This document shows, piece after piece, positions 50,971 through 62,321 of a stretch of DNA of 64,000 nucleotides (positions are counted from its first letter, which is position 1; every line of letters starts with the position of its first letter). Source of the DNA: Leucocoprinus leucothites (lineage: Eukaryota; Basidiomycota; Agaricomycetes; Agaricales; Agaricaceae); NCBI GenBank assembly GCA_013368445.1, contig JAACJO010000006.1, positions 1,240,001 to 1,304,000 of the forward strand. The letters are read 5' to 3'. The notes beneath the pieces are model-generated. The model was not told the origin of the DNA and searched no databases. It was given only the letters and a program-made list of their open reading frames with translations. Both the position numbers and the translations under genes were made by a program.

Positions 50971-52161
50971 CTAAGTTTGGAAGAATTTGACCAAACGTTC
51001 ATCAAACTTTTCCAGGAACTCTTCAATGTCCTTACTAAGTTGAACTAGCGGACATTCATCGTCACCACTACAATCGGGGTATCCGTTCATCGTATTTTTC
51101 ATCTCCACAAGAAACTCCTTCGGACCCTTGTAATGATCACATTCCCTTGCTCGGCGCTCCCGGATCGACCAAGTATTTGAGGCCCAAACCCGGTTACAAC
51201 GACATATCCCACCACCATTGAACTGAGGCAAACCCTGCAGTTGACTTTGGAGACAGGTAAGACCATGGAAGCCACGATATAATGTGATTTTTCCCGCGTC
51301 CGTCAAGGCGTCCCAGGGGTCCCACCACGACTGACTAGTAATGTCTTCACTAGCCAGATTGAGACCCCTGCCGGAAGTTGCCGCAGCTGGGCAGAGCTGC
51401 CAGTCTATAGAGTCCAGGAATGCGTAATAGGCCCTGGCTTTAACTTGCTGTGGGTTAGACAAGCTGTCAGCAAATTTGAGCATCTCACTCAAATCTGCTG
51501 CTGTTCCGCCGGTGAAATCCAACAATAGCTTCTCGCTCGCCTTTTGGGTCGACAGCCAACCGCACTTCATCGAAGTCCGGACGATATATTTGAGTGTCCT
51601 TTTCTTAATGCTACTTGGACTGCTTGCCGCTTGATCAAGTTTTGCATCGAGTAGTTCCCGAGCCCATTTCTCGATCGCATCGCACGCATACTTGTGGGAG
51701 AGTGCTGCAATATGCGTATATTGTTCCTCGTAGAAGTTGTGTCCCTGTTTAGCTATCTCTAGTTCGTTAAAGCTAGTCAGATACCTCGTCAATGTTCGCT
51801 ATTAGAGACCACGGAGATGCTGGGAAACTCACTGACCCCGCATAGAGTACCCAGCACCAAGCCCGGAAGGCTCCGACAGTATCATTGCATACGATAGGGT
51901 GCTCATCACTACTACCTTCGACGCTTCCACGGTCATCAAGTGTCTCTTGAGGAATAGCGAACATGTCGTGAAAGAAACCAGAGTGACGGCGAAGAATGCT
52001 ACGATGAAGCTGGGCGAAGTGGATAATATCAACCGCCCGATTCCAAATCGCCCTACGACAAACAGCTTACTGACATTGAAAAGATAATTCTCTACCTTGA
52101 GCACACAGCTCCCATCTTCAAAGTAGTAGGTTTCGTCATGGATTACTGTCAGGGTAGCCAT
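50971..52161 (-). CDS. BTB/POZ domain protein 1
   Basis: Three exons (52075-52161, 51837-52009, 50971-51772) give 353 aa. The BTB start reads YYFEDGSCVLKVENYLFN, and after the intron LHRSILRRHSGFFHDMF, the standard BTB contact helix, then a core ending FRAWCWVLYAG. The rest is a helical region conserved with the neighbour copy: YTHIAALSHKYACDAIEKWARELL, QSWWDPWDALTDAGKITLYRGFHG, and a short Cys motif CRC. This is the Agaricomycete BTB-plus-unknown-C-terminal architecture. BTB domains dimerise and often bind Cullin-3, but no partner can be inferred. About 75% similar by eye to the copy at 53036-54248; both have introns at identical positions. Confidence 0.82.
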
Positions 52162-52711
52162 TTCCGTTGAAGAGATATCGCAAGATGGTGGAACGACTAA
52201 TCGACCTCCCACAGCCTCCCACTGAACTACTAGATTCTGATATCTAAACAGTCGGCCCTTAATCGATCGACCTATAATGGTGACTTTAATGAGCGATTCT
52301 CTGTGAATCGTGATCTGCGTTTGAAGCATTGGTAGCGATTCAAGGACGCTACCGCAAGATAGCTTCTACATGATACCCTAAAATTGGGACGTAGCTTGAC
52401 GCACTCAATGCTCATTGATACTGAACACTCTCAAGGAAACACACCCCTTCAGCTGACCTGTGGTCTACCTTGTTGGGTTCACTCATGTTTGCAGTAATCT
52501 TGCGAACATATTCTCGGAATAGGAAGTTGTGCACTCCCGAACAAAAATCGGGTATTGGGTATAGTACATGATATTTTTACCGCTGAAATATGATACAGTG
52601 AGATCGAGGAGCTTCCGTCAGCGATGCGGAAAAGCTTACAATAATGTACGGGCAGATACTAAACTAAAACAACAACAACAATAATAATAATAATAACTGG
52701 ATTTGTGCTGA
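52162..52711. other. BTB 1 upstream region with microsatellite
   Basis: Promoter side of BTB gene 1. Includes an (AAC)4(AAT)5 microsatellite at 52668-52697. The stretch around 52580-52640 resembles the corresponding DNA upstream of BTB gene 2 (about 54620-54660), as expected for a tandem duplication. Confidence 0.55.
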
Positions 52712-52830
52712 GGAAGCATGGATGGGAATGCGGGAGGAGGGTCTGACCATCTACGATAGTTTGTTTGGGATTAATGCTCCGAGTGATTCAGAATCTGTGC
52801 CGTTAGAGGTGACACTTGGTGTAGATGCTC
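52712..52830 (-). pseudogene. Duplicated 3'-end fragment of the MFS transporter gene
   Basis: About 120 bp clearly homologous to the last coding exon and stop region of the MFS gene (54826-54945). Shared landmarks are GGGAATGCGGG, CTGACCATCTACGAT and ATGCTCCGAG. Nothing else of the transporter is present, so this is a truncated copy created when the BTB unit was duplicated together with the edge of the neighbouring gene. Homology fades toward 52900. Confidence 0.8.
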
Positions 52831-53035
52831 TGTTCAACATAAAGAATCTAATTATTTGCAGAGCTTCAAGGGGATGGAGCTACCTCTTCAATCGTAGTGC
52901 GACAACAACCAGTCGGTGTTGAAATTCGGTTTAAAAAAAGTACTCTGAGGGAACAAATGCTATAGTTCTGAGGCCTCTTTGAGATGCTACCGCTACCTCG
53001 TACCAATGACCTACAAACGAAGAACGAGCGACTAT

Positions 53036-54248
53036 TCAGCTCGGAAAGAAATGTACCAAATAATCGTCAAAATTTTCAAGAAATTGATCGATATCACTGC
53101 AAAGATGAACCAACATGCATTCTTTGCTGTCATTACAGGGTTGGCGGTCCCCGCTGAGTCTATTTTTCATACCTAGAAGAAACTCCTTTGGACCTATGCA
53201 ATGAACCAAGTCTTTTCCTACACGATCCCACATTGACTGCAAACTCGGATGGCCCCAGTTGCTACGACAACGGCAGTTGGAGTCCCCATTGGTTGTATGG
53301 GGGATGGCTCGCAGTTGATTCTGTAGGCGGGAAAGACCATGGAAGCCACGATATAAGGTAATTTTCTCCGCATCAGACAAGCTGTACCATGGATCCCACC
53401 AGGACTGACTAATTGACTCTTCGCTGGCCAGCTTGAGGACTCCAGTTTTTGGTCCAGGAGCAGGAGAAAGCTGCCAGTTAACGGACTGTAAAAATGCGTA
53501 ATAGGCTCTGGCCCTGAGCCGTGAACTAGATACACTATCAGCAAACGTGAGCATCTCTCTCAAGCCCGCTGCCGTTCGGCCAGTGAGATCGAGCAAAAGC
53601 GTTTCGCTGGTCTTTTGGGTATGTGACCAACCGCATTGCATCGATGTCCGTACAATGTACTTGAGCGTTGCTTTCCTGATATTTTTTGAGCCTCCTGGTA
53701 CCGACTCGGATTGATCGAGCTTAGCATCAAGTAATTCCCGTGCCCATTTCTCGATTGCGTCGCACCCATATTTGTGGGAAAGAGCTGCGATATGGGTGTA
53801 TTCCTTTTCGGTGAAATTTTCGTCCTCTTTGGCTACTTTCAACTCATTGAATCTGGACAAACGGTGCATCGAACACCATATCATATATGAAAGAAGCGAG
53901 AAGGCTACTGACCCAGCATAGAGTACCCAGCACCAAGCTCGAAAGGCTTCGGCAGAATCGCTGCACACGATGGGATGGTCGTCACTACTACCCTCAGTGT
54001 TTCCTCGATCATCGAGTTTCTCCTGAGGAATAGCGAACATATCACGGAAGAAACCTGAGTGACGGCGAAGAGTGCTACGATGAAGCTAGATGAAGCCGTA
54101 TACGCTGATCAATAGCTGCGGTTTGAAGCACCCCAAGGGTAAATAGTTTACTCACATTAAAGAGATAATTCTCCACCTTGAGCACGCAGCTTCCATCTTC
54201 AAAGTAGTATGCTTCATCATGGGTTACTGTCGTGCTGACCGCTGCCAT
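53036..54248 (-). CDS. BTB/POZ domain protein 2
   Basis: Three exons (54156-54248, 53913-54085, 53036-53852) give 360 aa. Same architecture as the copy at 50971-52161. The BTB half has YYFEDGSCVLKVENYLFN joined to LHRSTLRRHSGFFRDMF, then FRAWCWVLYAG joined to FNELKVAKED. The C-terminal helical half contains YTHIAALSHKYGCDAIEKW and QSWWDPWYSLSDAEKITLYRG, with Cys motif NCRCRSNW. The second intron is frame-neutral, so an unspliced reading looks continuous but inserts about 19 residues (SVAFSLLSYMIW and flanks). Both copies appear intact; the differences are spread evenly, which argues for two maintained genes. Confidence 0.83.
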
Positions 54249-54855
54249 AGGAGAAAGATAGTAGGTTGATAGTTGAGCCGCTGGTGGTTTTCCCAAACTA
54301 GATTTTTATTTTTGGAAAGCCCACTTGACCGGTGAGACTGGTGACCTGCTTATGAAGCTTGAAGCTTGAAGCTCAATAATTGTTCGAGGCGGAGGCTACC
54401 ATGGACATAATATTCTACGAGAGAGTATAGTTCGGCGTCTCCCATATTAATTGGAATTGATCATCCACAAGAAAAGATGCCTCTCGTCAGTCTTGATGTG
54501 TACATTGTCGGATACATTCGCGTTGGTAGCGCTTCAAGCATCGGCATTGTTCCTTCAGATACATTGTATACATCATCGGAGGTTAGTTCCCGGCGTGAGC
54601 TTCATGTGAATATTTTATATACTACATACTTTCACCGCTTAAATATACATTGAGAATCATTAAGTGCTTATGATGAGCCGTCACGACTGGAAAGAAGGGG
54701 ATTGAAAAATAACAGTACAGGAAGATGATAATCTATGAGTTCGAATGTTATTTAGATTTATAATCCAGGCAAAGCACCCCCGCGCTAATGTATTTATTTC
54801 CGCATTTGCGCTGGGGAAGCACAGTGGGTGGGAATGCGGGTGGAGGCCTGACCAT
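54249..54855. other. BTB 2 upstream / MFS 3' interval
   Basis: Promoter of BTB gene 2 and 3' flank of the transporter gene. Carries a GAAGCTTGAAGCTTGAAGCT triplet-like direct repeat at about 54353-54372. Parts are duplicated at 52580-52711. Confidence 0.5.
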
Positions 54856-57343
54856 CTACGATGGTTTCTTTGAGATTGATGCTCCGAGCGCTTCAGAGTC
54901 GGTACTATTAGAAGCGACCGAGATAGGCCTAGATTTCACTGATGCAGACGTGAGCGGGTTCCTCGCGCGCATTTCCTCTCCCTTAAAGTATATCCAGATA
55001 GGGAAAGGTATACCAAGCACGATAGCTAGTCCGGCCATTAACTACGACGTACGGTTTGTGAATCGGCAGAAGCCCGGCGTGAAAAAGAGAATACGTACGG
55101 AATTTCCGCCACCTTGGCCCATCGCATCAAGCATCTGAGTACCGAAAAGGGGAAATGCGAAACCAAGCCAAGATCGGAACAGCTGGTTGTTGACATTAAA
55201 TAGAGAAAAGTCGTGAGGTGGGATTTGGAACTAGAGTACGGGAGCAAACTAACCGAAAAAGCGGCAGTGGCACTTGCGGCATATGTGAACGTATCAACCA
55301 AGTAGAGTTGAATGGGCAAGCTATAAGGGAGAAAGAGAATAGGATGTATTCATACTTAATGTGACTCGGAGAGTGCCAAGGCAAGATACACTCACTATGT
55401 TGTCATCATGCCTGCAACGCCACCGATGAGTTTTGAGTTTGGTTTCAATCAAGAATTCTAATAGGTGGACATACCAAAGCCGAAAATTGCCGAGCCAATG
55501 ATTGGCATGATCCAGTGTAATTTCGCTTGTGCTGACCAGCCATACCAGCTTTGTGACGCAATACCGTTAGCATCGCACTGAAAACAGTTCAAAGGCTACG
55601 TACAAAACGCCAACGGGTATGATGACTGCTCCAACAAGTGCGCAAGGGATTCGCATCTCAGGCTTTCCGACACCACCGTTCTTTGACGACAGCTATGAGG
55701 ATTAACAAGACGGGAGATCAAGCACTGTAGTAGAGAGGACGAAAGAATGTTCGCACATGCGCGTAAGTCCGATCCACGAACTTGGCACCGAACATTGTTG
55801 CAGAAGCAAACCCGATTCCAAGGCCGAGATAAGCCAAGCCTCCGATTCCAACACTGAATCCGTAGGTTCGAGAGAAGAAATCGGCGAAGGTCGAGAACAT
55901 GAGGTAATAAATACCGAATTGGCTTTGGATGGGGTCAGTACAGGTTGCGGTTACACTATTTAGTATTGGACTTACAAAGCCAGATACAAGCTGAACATGA
56001 AGCAGATCATGCTCCTGAAGAGAAGGTTGACTGGCCTTATCAGGTTCAGTAGGAGATATCCAAGCATATGTTCGTTGGCATGCGGAAACGACGCATAGAC
56101 CTTCTTTGCGGCTTCGGGGTCGTTTGAGCGAGTGGCTTTCCGCAAACGAACGATAGGTGCGTATGTCTCTCTGAACAGAGGTATCCCAATCAAGGAGGCA
56201 AAGCCGCAAAGACCTGTCCATATGGATGAGTATCCTAGGACCAGAAGGCAAAATACAACGTCACCCACATGCGAGAGCAATAAATACCCATTTTATTCCA
56301 ACTTCCTGCGCGATAAAACCACCAGTAACGGGTCCGACAACAGGACCTGGATATTAAAGTTCGAGAAGACCGGAAAAAACAGCTAGTACTCAGCTGCTTA
56401 CCGATTAGCATTCCTAGCATGAAGACAGCCATCGGGGCTCCGCGATCCGCCTCAGCGAACAAGTCGGGTAATAGGCCACCTCCGATTGCTAGAGAAGCGC
56501 CTCCAGTGAACCCAGCTGAAAAGGTGAATGGTTAATTCCTGCACATTATTATTCTCAGAAGCTCGGTCGACATACAGAGGAGGCGGAATGCGACAAGTGA
56601 GCCAGTATTTGGCGAGAAAGCACATCCGAGATTGAAGGCTGCAGTGCAGATATTCGAGATGTGAAGTACCTGGTCACGAGTTACTCAATATGGAGCCTAA
56701 ATACACCAAATCTGCATTAAATACTCACCCATGTCCTGCCATATATCTCAGAGAGCGGGCCAAATACAAGAGGCTGGGTGATAGGCGAAAATGTGAGTTT
56801 TCATACCGGACTAAAACATGCAGCGCAAGCCCTACTTACTCCAACGCCGTATGACAACAAGAAGATGGACAGGGTTAAAGCGACGACGGTCGGATTAGTG
56901 ATGCCATACTTTATAGCGACATCCGGTAGACCAGGTGCCATCATGGTACTGGCCATTATGGGACAAAAAGCATGTAGGGATCCCTAGTGAACAACGAACC
57001 AGAGGTTCAACCTCAGTCAACCAAAAGGTATTGTGGTTGAAGAAACGATACAAACAATGATTGTTACTGTCCATTTCTTGCCCGCAGGCCAGTTTCTTGG
57101 ATTTTCAAGATCGACTTCCCAGTCCTTATCCATGTCCTCGGTCGTACCTTCAAGTTTACCAGCCGCAGTAACAAAGTTGACACGGTCGGGTGTTGGTGGC
57201 ATACTAGAGGTACTTGTAAGTTTCATCTTGAGCTTCTCTGTATCTGTATCTGAAAATCCAGAGATAGAGGTGGTAGTCCTAGGCGAATCTGGCCATGGGG
57301 TAGTCTGATTGTGCTGCGACATTTGTGCAGAGTGTTCAGGCAT
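54856..57343 (-). CDS. MFS transporter, DHA1 drug:H+ antiporter type
   Basis: Fourteen exons give 560 aa: 57056-57343, 56840-56983, 56729-56773, 56576-56669, 56402-56515, 56269-56346, 55976-56213, 55757-55922, 55604-55692, 55475-55548, 55396-55411, 55254-55320, 55099-55182 and 54856-55041. After a hydrophilic N terminus ending in DLENPRNWPAGKKW come about 12 membrane segments. The loop motif PLSEIYGRTWVL is the MFS motif A equivalent. GPVVGPVTGGFIAQ matches motif C, the antiporter signature. YLPIQLYLVDTFTYAASA is typical of TM11 in fungal DHA1/TPO proteins. The C-terminal tail is Ser-rich. Likely exports polyamines or xenobiotics at the plasma membrane; substrate unknown. Exon 11 is only 16 nt. 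The 3' end is also present as a stray copy at 52712-52830. Confidence 0.88.
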
Positions 57344-57850
57344 AGTGACAAGTTTGTAGAAGAGAGCACGAGGTGCAAGGTCCCAAGCCACCGATTAGTC
57401 CCCATAAATACTTTTTGCCATAGCCCAGAGCTGCCGGAGATTTTCAGGAGCAACAAGATTATCCTCCAGCCAGTGACAAGACAAATATAGCCGCGAATAT
57501 TGTCATATCAGTGTGTGGGGTATTGAAGAACTGGGCCGCCGCATGGGGATTTTGATATTCATGATACGGCATAGCCATATCATATCTACATCTTAGCCCC
57601 GTAGTTCTTTGCGATAGAAATCGCGCTTTTGACAGAAAGCATCAAGGTCGTAGAGGAAAGAGGCGCAGGTCGATCATATGCGTTGATGCACAACCTCACA
57701 GTTTCCCACCTGGAGTGATTTGATGTATTAAGTCTTGGTCAGCTATAGCAAAATGTAATATTCTACGCCGAGGCACTATGTAGGCTGCACTGGCTGGATT
57801 GCTTTCATTCTTCTCGCTGTCTCGCTCGGCAGCACCTTGCACACTACCGT
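57344..57850. other. MFS upstream interval
   Basis: Promoter side of the MFS gene. No other feature seen. Confidence 0.45.
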
Positions 57851-57853
57851 CTA

Positions 57854-59051
57854 TTATCCTCTCTTCAGCTGTCTGACTCGAATGTTATATCGGATTAACT
57901 TCTGTCTTGCTTGATCAATACGAACCATGATCATCATCCAAAAATGCTCTGTGCCAGAGTCTCTCATGTTCCCCACGATATTCATATCCTCCCTTCGGCG
58001 GACAGGAGAGCCCTTGGCTGATACGGACAATGGAAGGGCACAAATCGCCACGATCTCACGGTCTTCAAACGCTTCACCTCTTAGCGTCTTCATGGCTTGG
58101 AGCTTTGAAAGAATGACCAACTGGAACCATGCTAAAGTGCGCGTAACGATCCACCTACGCTTTGAATTATCATGAAGCTACATATTTCCAATATCAAGAC
58201 GGTCAGCTCCGACATCACCCCCATTAAACGGTTCACTACTCGTCCTTCGACTTGTCTTCATTAGACTTCCTTTCTGTCAGCCTCACGCACAGCCAACGAT
58301 CAGTATCCCACACGAATTTCAGCCATCTCACATGCACACCTTTCATATCATGGATATCTTCGGGCTCGGGACTCGCTGACCTCCCGAAGACAAGATATGA
58401 AAATGATGAAGGACAGAAACGGTCGTTCCAAAAAAAGAGAGAAAGTCTTGTACCAGCGAACCTCATGCTCATCTACAAAGGACGTTCCTGGATTCTGTGC
58501 TCATAACGTCACCCTTGGGGCATCTCTCTTGAACAAATCAACAAGTACTCCAATATAATATTAACCATGGGATTTCGTGGCATGCTCATCATCGTCTTCC
58601 ATCACGGACACGATTTATCGATCTTCATAACTGTACAATGATCGGCATTCAAAGGCTCAATAGAACGAATACTAGTCTATATCAGTTATGCTCGTGTATA
58701 ATGAATGATGAACAAAAAACACTTACCACTCCAACTGAGAGGTCCCGAATTGTCGAGAAATCATCGAGTTCTTCGGTTTGAGTCTTCCATATCGAAGAAT
58801 AAATTCGCTGAAACGATACCAGCATCAAGGAGCTCTTGCTGTAAAAATGGCATTCAATTGCACACGATAGTCGTGCCCAGGAACTTGGGGTTCCATTTAA
58901 TAATGATATTTCCACCCGATTCGGGCCAACCTCCATTTAGCAGAAGAAAAGATCTTTTCTGAGCATCACGCACAGCATCCAGAAGGATATCTATTGCTCT
59001 CCATCTCTTGCAAAACGAATATCGATACCCTCTATACACCAATATCGACAC
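57854..59051 (-). other. Possible decayed or unresolved gene
   Basis: Minus-strand open segments with protein-like composition but no overall model that I could close. They are 58854-59051 (contains WRAIDILLDAVRDAQKRSF and LLLNGGWPESGG), 58682-58850 (ends TEELDDFSTIRDLSVGV before a GTAAGT), 58236-58472 (contains HVRWLKFVWDTDRWLCVRL), and 57854-58120 (contains SKLQAMKTLRGEAFEDRE). Their order on one strand suggests pieces of one gene. I recognise no domain. It may be a multi-exon gene that I cannot splice by eye, or a pseudogene. Confidence 0.3.
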
Positions 59052-59305
59052 TCTAGGCTCTATCTACTCTAGCAGAGCACCAGCGGCCATTTGTCCACTA
59101 AATCAACGGCTCTATTACGAAAAATTAAGGTATAAATACACAAATCCGACCCGGGAGAAGCCAAACGAATGAAAATGATGATGATAAACTGAGATTTGAG
59201 TATCTAGGAAAGTCCAATGAGCACAGAACAACAAGGCGACAAAGCAAAGTCCACAAGATAAAGTAAAGCGAATGGATGAAGGAGTCCAAAGTTCCATGGC
59301 CGAAT

Positions 59306-61280
59306 CTATACCCTTGAGATGATTTGCTGGACGCTCTTGACAACAGCATCCACGTCAATCGCCACTTCTTCGTGGTCCCGAGGCCGCGAGGCCTGTGGTA
59401 AATTTCCAATATCATGTTTCCTAAGAATGAAGCAAAACAAAAGTAGACAAACAGTCAGTCATGAGTCAGAAGGGAATGGATCAGTAGTAAGACTTACTGT
59501 GAACCGGACCAGGCGACATACTGCTGCCCAAGAGACTCAGCAACAACAGCACGATCACGAACAAATTTGTCCACCGGATACATCTCAATCAACGTCGAAC
59601 GCGATTCGCCTCTCATAAACGCAAAGTCCACGAGGTGATCTCCGTGGACACCCAGAACGACCTTTCGCACCGGACCAATGAACACCGCGAGCATATAAAG
59701 AGGCAAGGGGGAAAAAGAAAACTCACTGTTGACCTAACAATTGCCTCCATCCTCTCAACCCACGGCGTCCTCCTCGTATCCTCATTAACGATATACACTT
59801 CACACCCAATATTCCTCTCCATCTTCTTCAATGCACTAATCAACTTCTCGTGGTCTTCCTCTTTCAACTTTGGTTTTCCTTCCACATCCTGAGCGACGAT
59901 ATACGTCACTACCTTCTTCCTCTTCAAACTCTCCTCATCCAAATCCAAAAACTCTAGTACATTCTTCCTTATCGGATTCCACCACTCTCCCTTCCCCTTT
60001 CCCCCTCCCCTATCATCTCTCCTTACCAACCCCTCCTCTCGCGCTCCTAGCTCAAAAGCCGTCAAAAACTCCGGATCTGAACCACCCCCATCACCGTCAG
60101 AATTCAACACCTTCTTTGCCGCTTTCCGATCAGCAACCACAATTCTCTCAAAAACAAACGGCACTCCCTCCATCTTTGCATAATCCTCGAAATCTTGGAG
60201 ATACAAAGCTGTGATGTGGGGGAATGCAGCTTTGAGAAGGTAGGGGTGGAATCCGGTGTCGGCGCGGCGCCGGGGGATTGTGTGGTTGGAGAAGTCGGGG
60301 TCGGGGTCGGTGAAGAACCGGGTGTGAGGGAAGAGGAGGCGGTGGGGTTGGGTGAGATGCTCTGAGGAGGGAGAGGAATGGGGAGGGGCGAGGGAGGTGT
60401 ATGTGCGCCAGAGTGCAAGGAGGGTTGAGTTGTCTGTGTATATGGGGTGGGGGATGGGTATGAATATTAGGTATCCTATAAGTATAATAGAGAACTTACG
60501 AGGGGTAGTATCAGCCGCCATCCACGAAACGCCACGAATTCTGAAAGGATTCGATAGCACAATTAATTGATTATCCGGTAGATTCAATAACCATTACTCA
60601 CACTCCACCAAACTCTCCAAACAACCTCTTAGCCTGTCCTGTCGTGAATAAAGTCCACTTCGGGAACCCAGCACCCGTCGAAGAAACGATATCAGGGATA
60701 GGAGGAAAATCCCTCGTATCGTCCGTTACAAGGTAGACACCGCCATTATAGATGAAGACATTATCAAGTATAGTATAACCTGCCACCACACCACTAAGCA
60801 TGAGCGAAATCCCGAGAGAGAGTAAGGAGAAGAGAACCCACCAGGAGCATGCTTCAAAACTCTAGTCTGCGGAAAGTCATCCCGCCACCACTGCAACGCC
60901 TCATCTACGGACGCCTCACCAGAAACGTCGCCTGCTTGGCCAACATCAGCCTTGGAAGCCCACACCGCACCATGTCGACCTTTCCCGACTTTCTGAGTTC
61001 TCTCGCCACCATTCCCGGCGGTATGACCTTCGTCCCATTTCCAATCTCCGTAGATGGCATGTTCGAGGTGGTCTCGCCAACCGTTGGGTTTACGACCATC
61101 ACGGTCAATAGCTCGTGTTTTTCCGAGGCCTATGCGACTGAAGAGTGCACCGCTGGTAGCGACTGAGTCAACGCCGAGAACTCGGAGGGAAGTTTCTAGA
61201 TTATATGCGAGTATGTATGTCCCGATACAGAAGAGAAGGAGAGTGATTTCGCGACGGTCTGGAGGACTCAGCCAGCCCAT
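59306..61280 (-). CDS. Glycosyltransferase family 61 (DUF563-type) protein
   Basis: Six exons (60842-61280, 60602-60779, 60500-60540, 59727-60433, 59498-59661, 59306-59420) give 547 aa. The N terminus is short and cytosolic, then a single membrane segment (ITLLLFCIGTYILAYNLE), so a type II Golgi/ER enzyme. The luminal part contains YTILDNVFIYNGGVYLVTDD at the start of the catalytic region. The GT61 signature is VVLGVHGDHLVDFAFM, reformed across an intron and followed by TLIEMYP. In this family the GxHGA-L-N-x-x-F motif contributes to nucleotide-sugar binding; here it is GVHGDHLVDFAF, with D in place of A. Sugar donor and acceptor are unknown; EOGT and plant xylosyltransferases are relatives. 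The last 38 codons come from a separate exon after the SGSQ codons. Confidence 0.8.
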
Positions 61281-61535
61281 GGTTCCAAGATATGTTACAA
61301 GCTGGGGAGAACAAGAATGTAATGGGCGCCTGGAATGCAGGCCGACGACAAGCGCTGGAAATCAATACCACCAAACAACAAATACATTCTCTCAGGGACT
61401 CAGGGGAACAGAAGAAACCGAGATTAAGTGATATAAAAATTCGGTACAGGTAGAAATACATTGATACAGGACCACAAAACGAACAGCAGAGGGAATAGAT
61501 AGATTAAACAGCAAAAACCAGGTAGCAGCGCAGCT

Positions 61536-62162
61536 CTATGCCTCCTCGCCCTCTTTCTTGCCCTTGTTCGACTTGCTGGGCAGGAGCTCGGCAGCGATGT
61601 GAGGCACAACACCACCTTGTGAGATAACAACGTCGCCAAGAAGTTTATTCAACCTGAAAAGTAGGTAAGCAAACCGATCGAGTATATCAGAGGTTGACAG
61701 TACTGACTCTTCGTCGTTACGGATGGCAAGTTGGAGATGACGAGGGACGATACGCTGCTTCTTGTTATCACGGGCAGCGTTACCAGCAAGCTCGAGAATT
61801 TCGGCAGCGAGATATTCGAGAACAGCAGCAAGATACACTGAAGAGACGTCAGACAAAACCCTGGAGTGGGTATGAGTCACTGCGCACCAGGTGCACCAGC
61901 GCCAACACGCTGGGCGTAGTTGCCCTTTTTCAGGAGACGGTGAACACGACCGACGGGGAACTGGAGACCGGCCTTTGCGGAGCGGGATTGGGTCTTTCCA
62001 TCGCCACCGGTCTTGCCACCAGAGGAAGATTTTCCGGATTTTCCTGTAGATATGCTCAGTATCTTTCGCACAGATAGGCCCAGGGCAAGCTAACCTTTGC
62101 CAGACTGAAAAAAGATGCGTCAGAGCAAGCACAATACAAATCATCAAAGAAATACACACCAT
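61536..62162 (-). CDS. Histone H2A
   Basis: Five coding exons (62160-62162, 62095-62104, 61888-62043, 61708-61837, 61536-61653) give 138 aa. The first coding exon holds only the ATG and the second only 10 nt. Core sequence is canonical: [76 protein letters not shown]. The docking region [15 protein letters not shown] differs from the usual VLPNI form. The C terminus ends KGKKEGEEA and lacks the SQ-E/D-L damage-phosphorylation motif found on the main H2A of many fungi. It is not H2A.Z, because the L1 and docking residues are of H2A type. Divergent from ATP10, with 159 bp between start codons. Expected nucleosome component. Confidence 0.95.
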   Translation of the reverse strand: MVCISLMICIVLALTHLFSVWQRLACPGPICAKDTEHIYRKIRKIFLWWQDRWRWKDPIPLRKGRSPVPRRSCSPSPEKGQLRPACWRWCTWCAVTHTHSRVLSDVSSVYLAAVLEYLAAEILELAGNAARDNKKQRIVPRHLQLAIRNDEESVLSTSDILDRFAYLLFRLNKLLGDVVISQGGVVPHIAAELLPSKSNKGKKEGEEA

Positions 62163-62321
62163 TATAAACAGTAGATGAGTTTTGAGGGTGGTAGAGAGGG
62201 CTTGGACGGCTTGTGGTGGGGGTTTGAGACGAAGAGGGATGGATCAACAAAGGGCGAGTAAGCGCGTCCATTTATGTGTTTGGCAAATGTGCCTCACGTG
62301 ACAGACGCGGTCCTCGAAAAA
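62163..62321. promoter_or_regulatory. Bidirectional promoter, histone H2A / ATP10
   Basis: A 159-bp interval between opposing start codons. Short enough that promoter elements must overlap or be shared. No H2B gene is adjacent, unlike the usual fungal H2A-H2B pairing. Confidence 0.5.
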
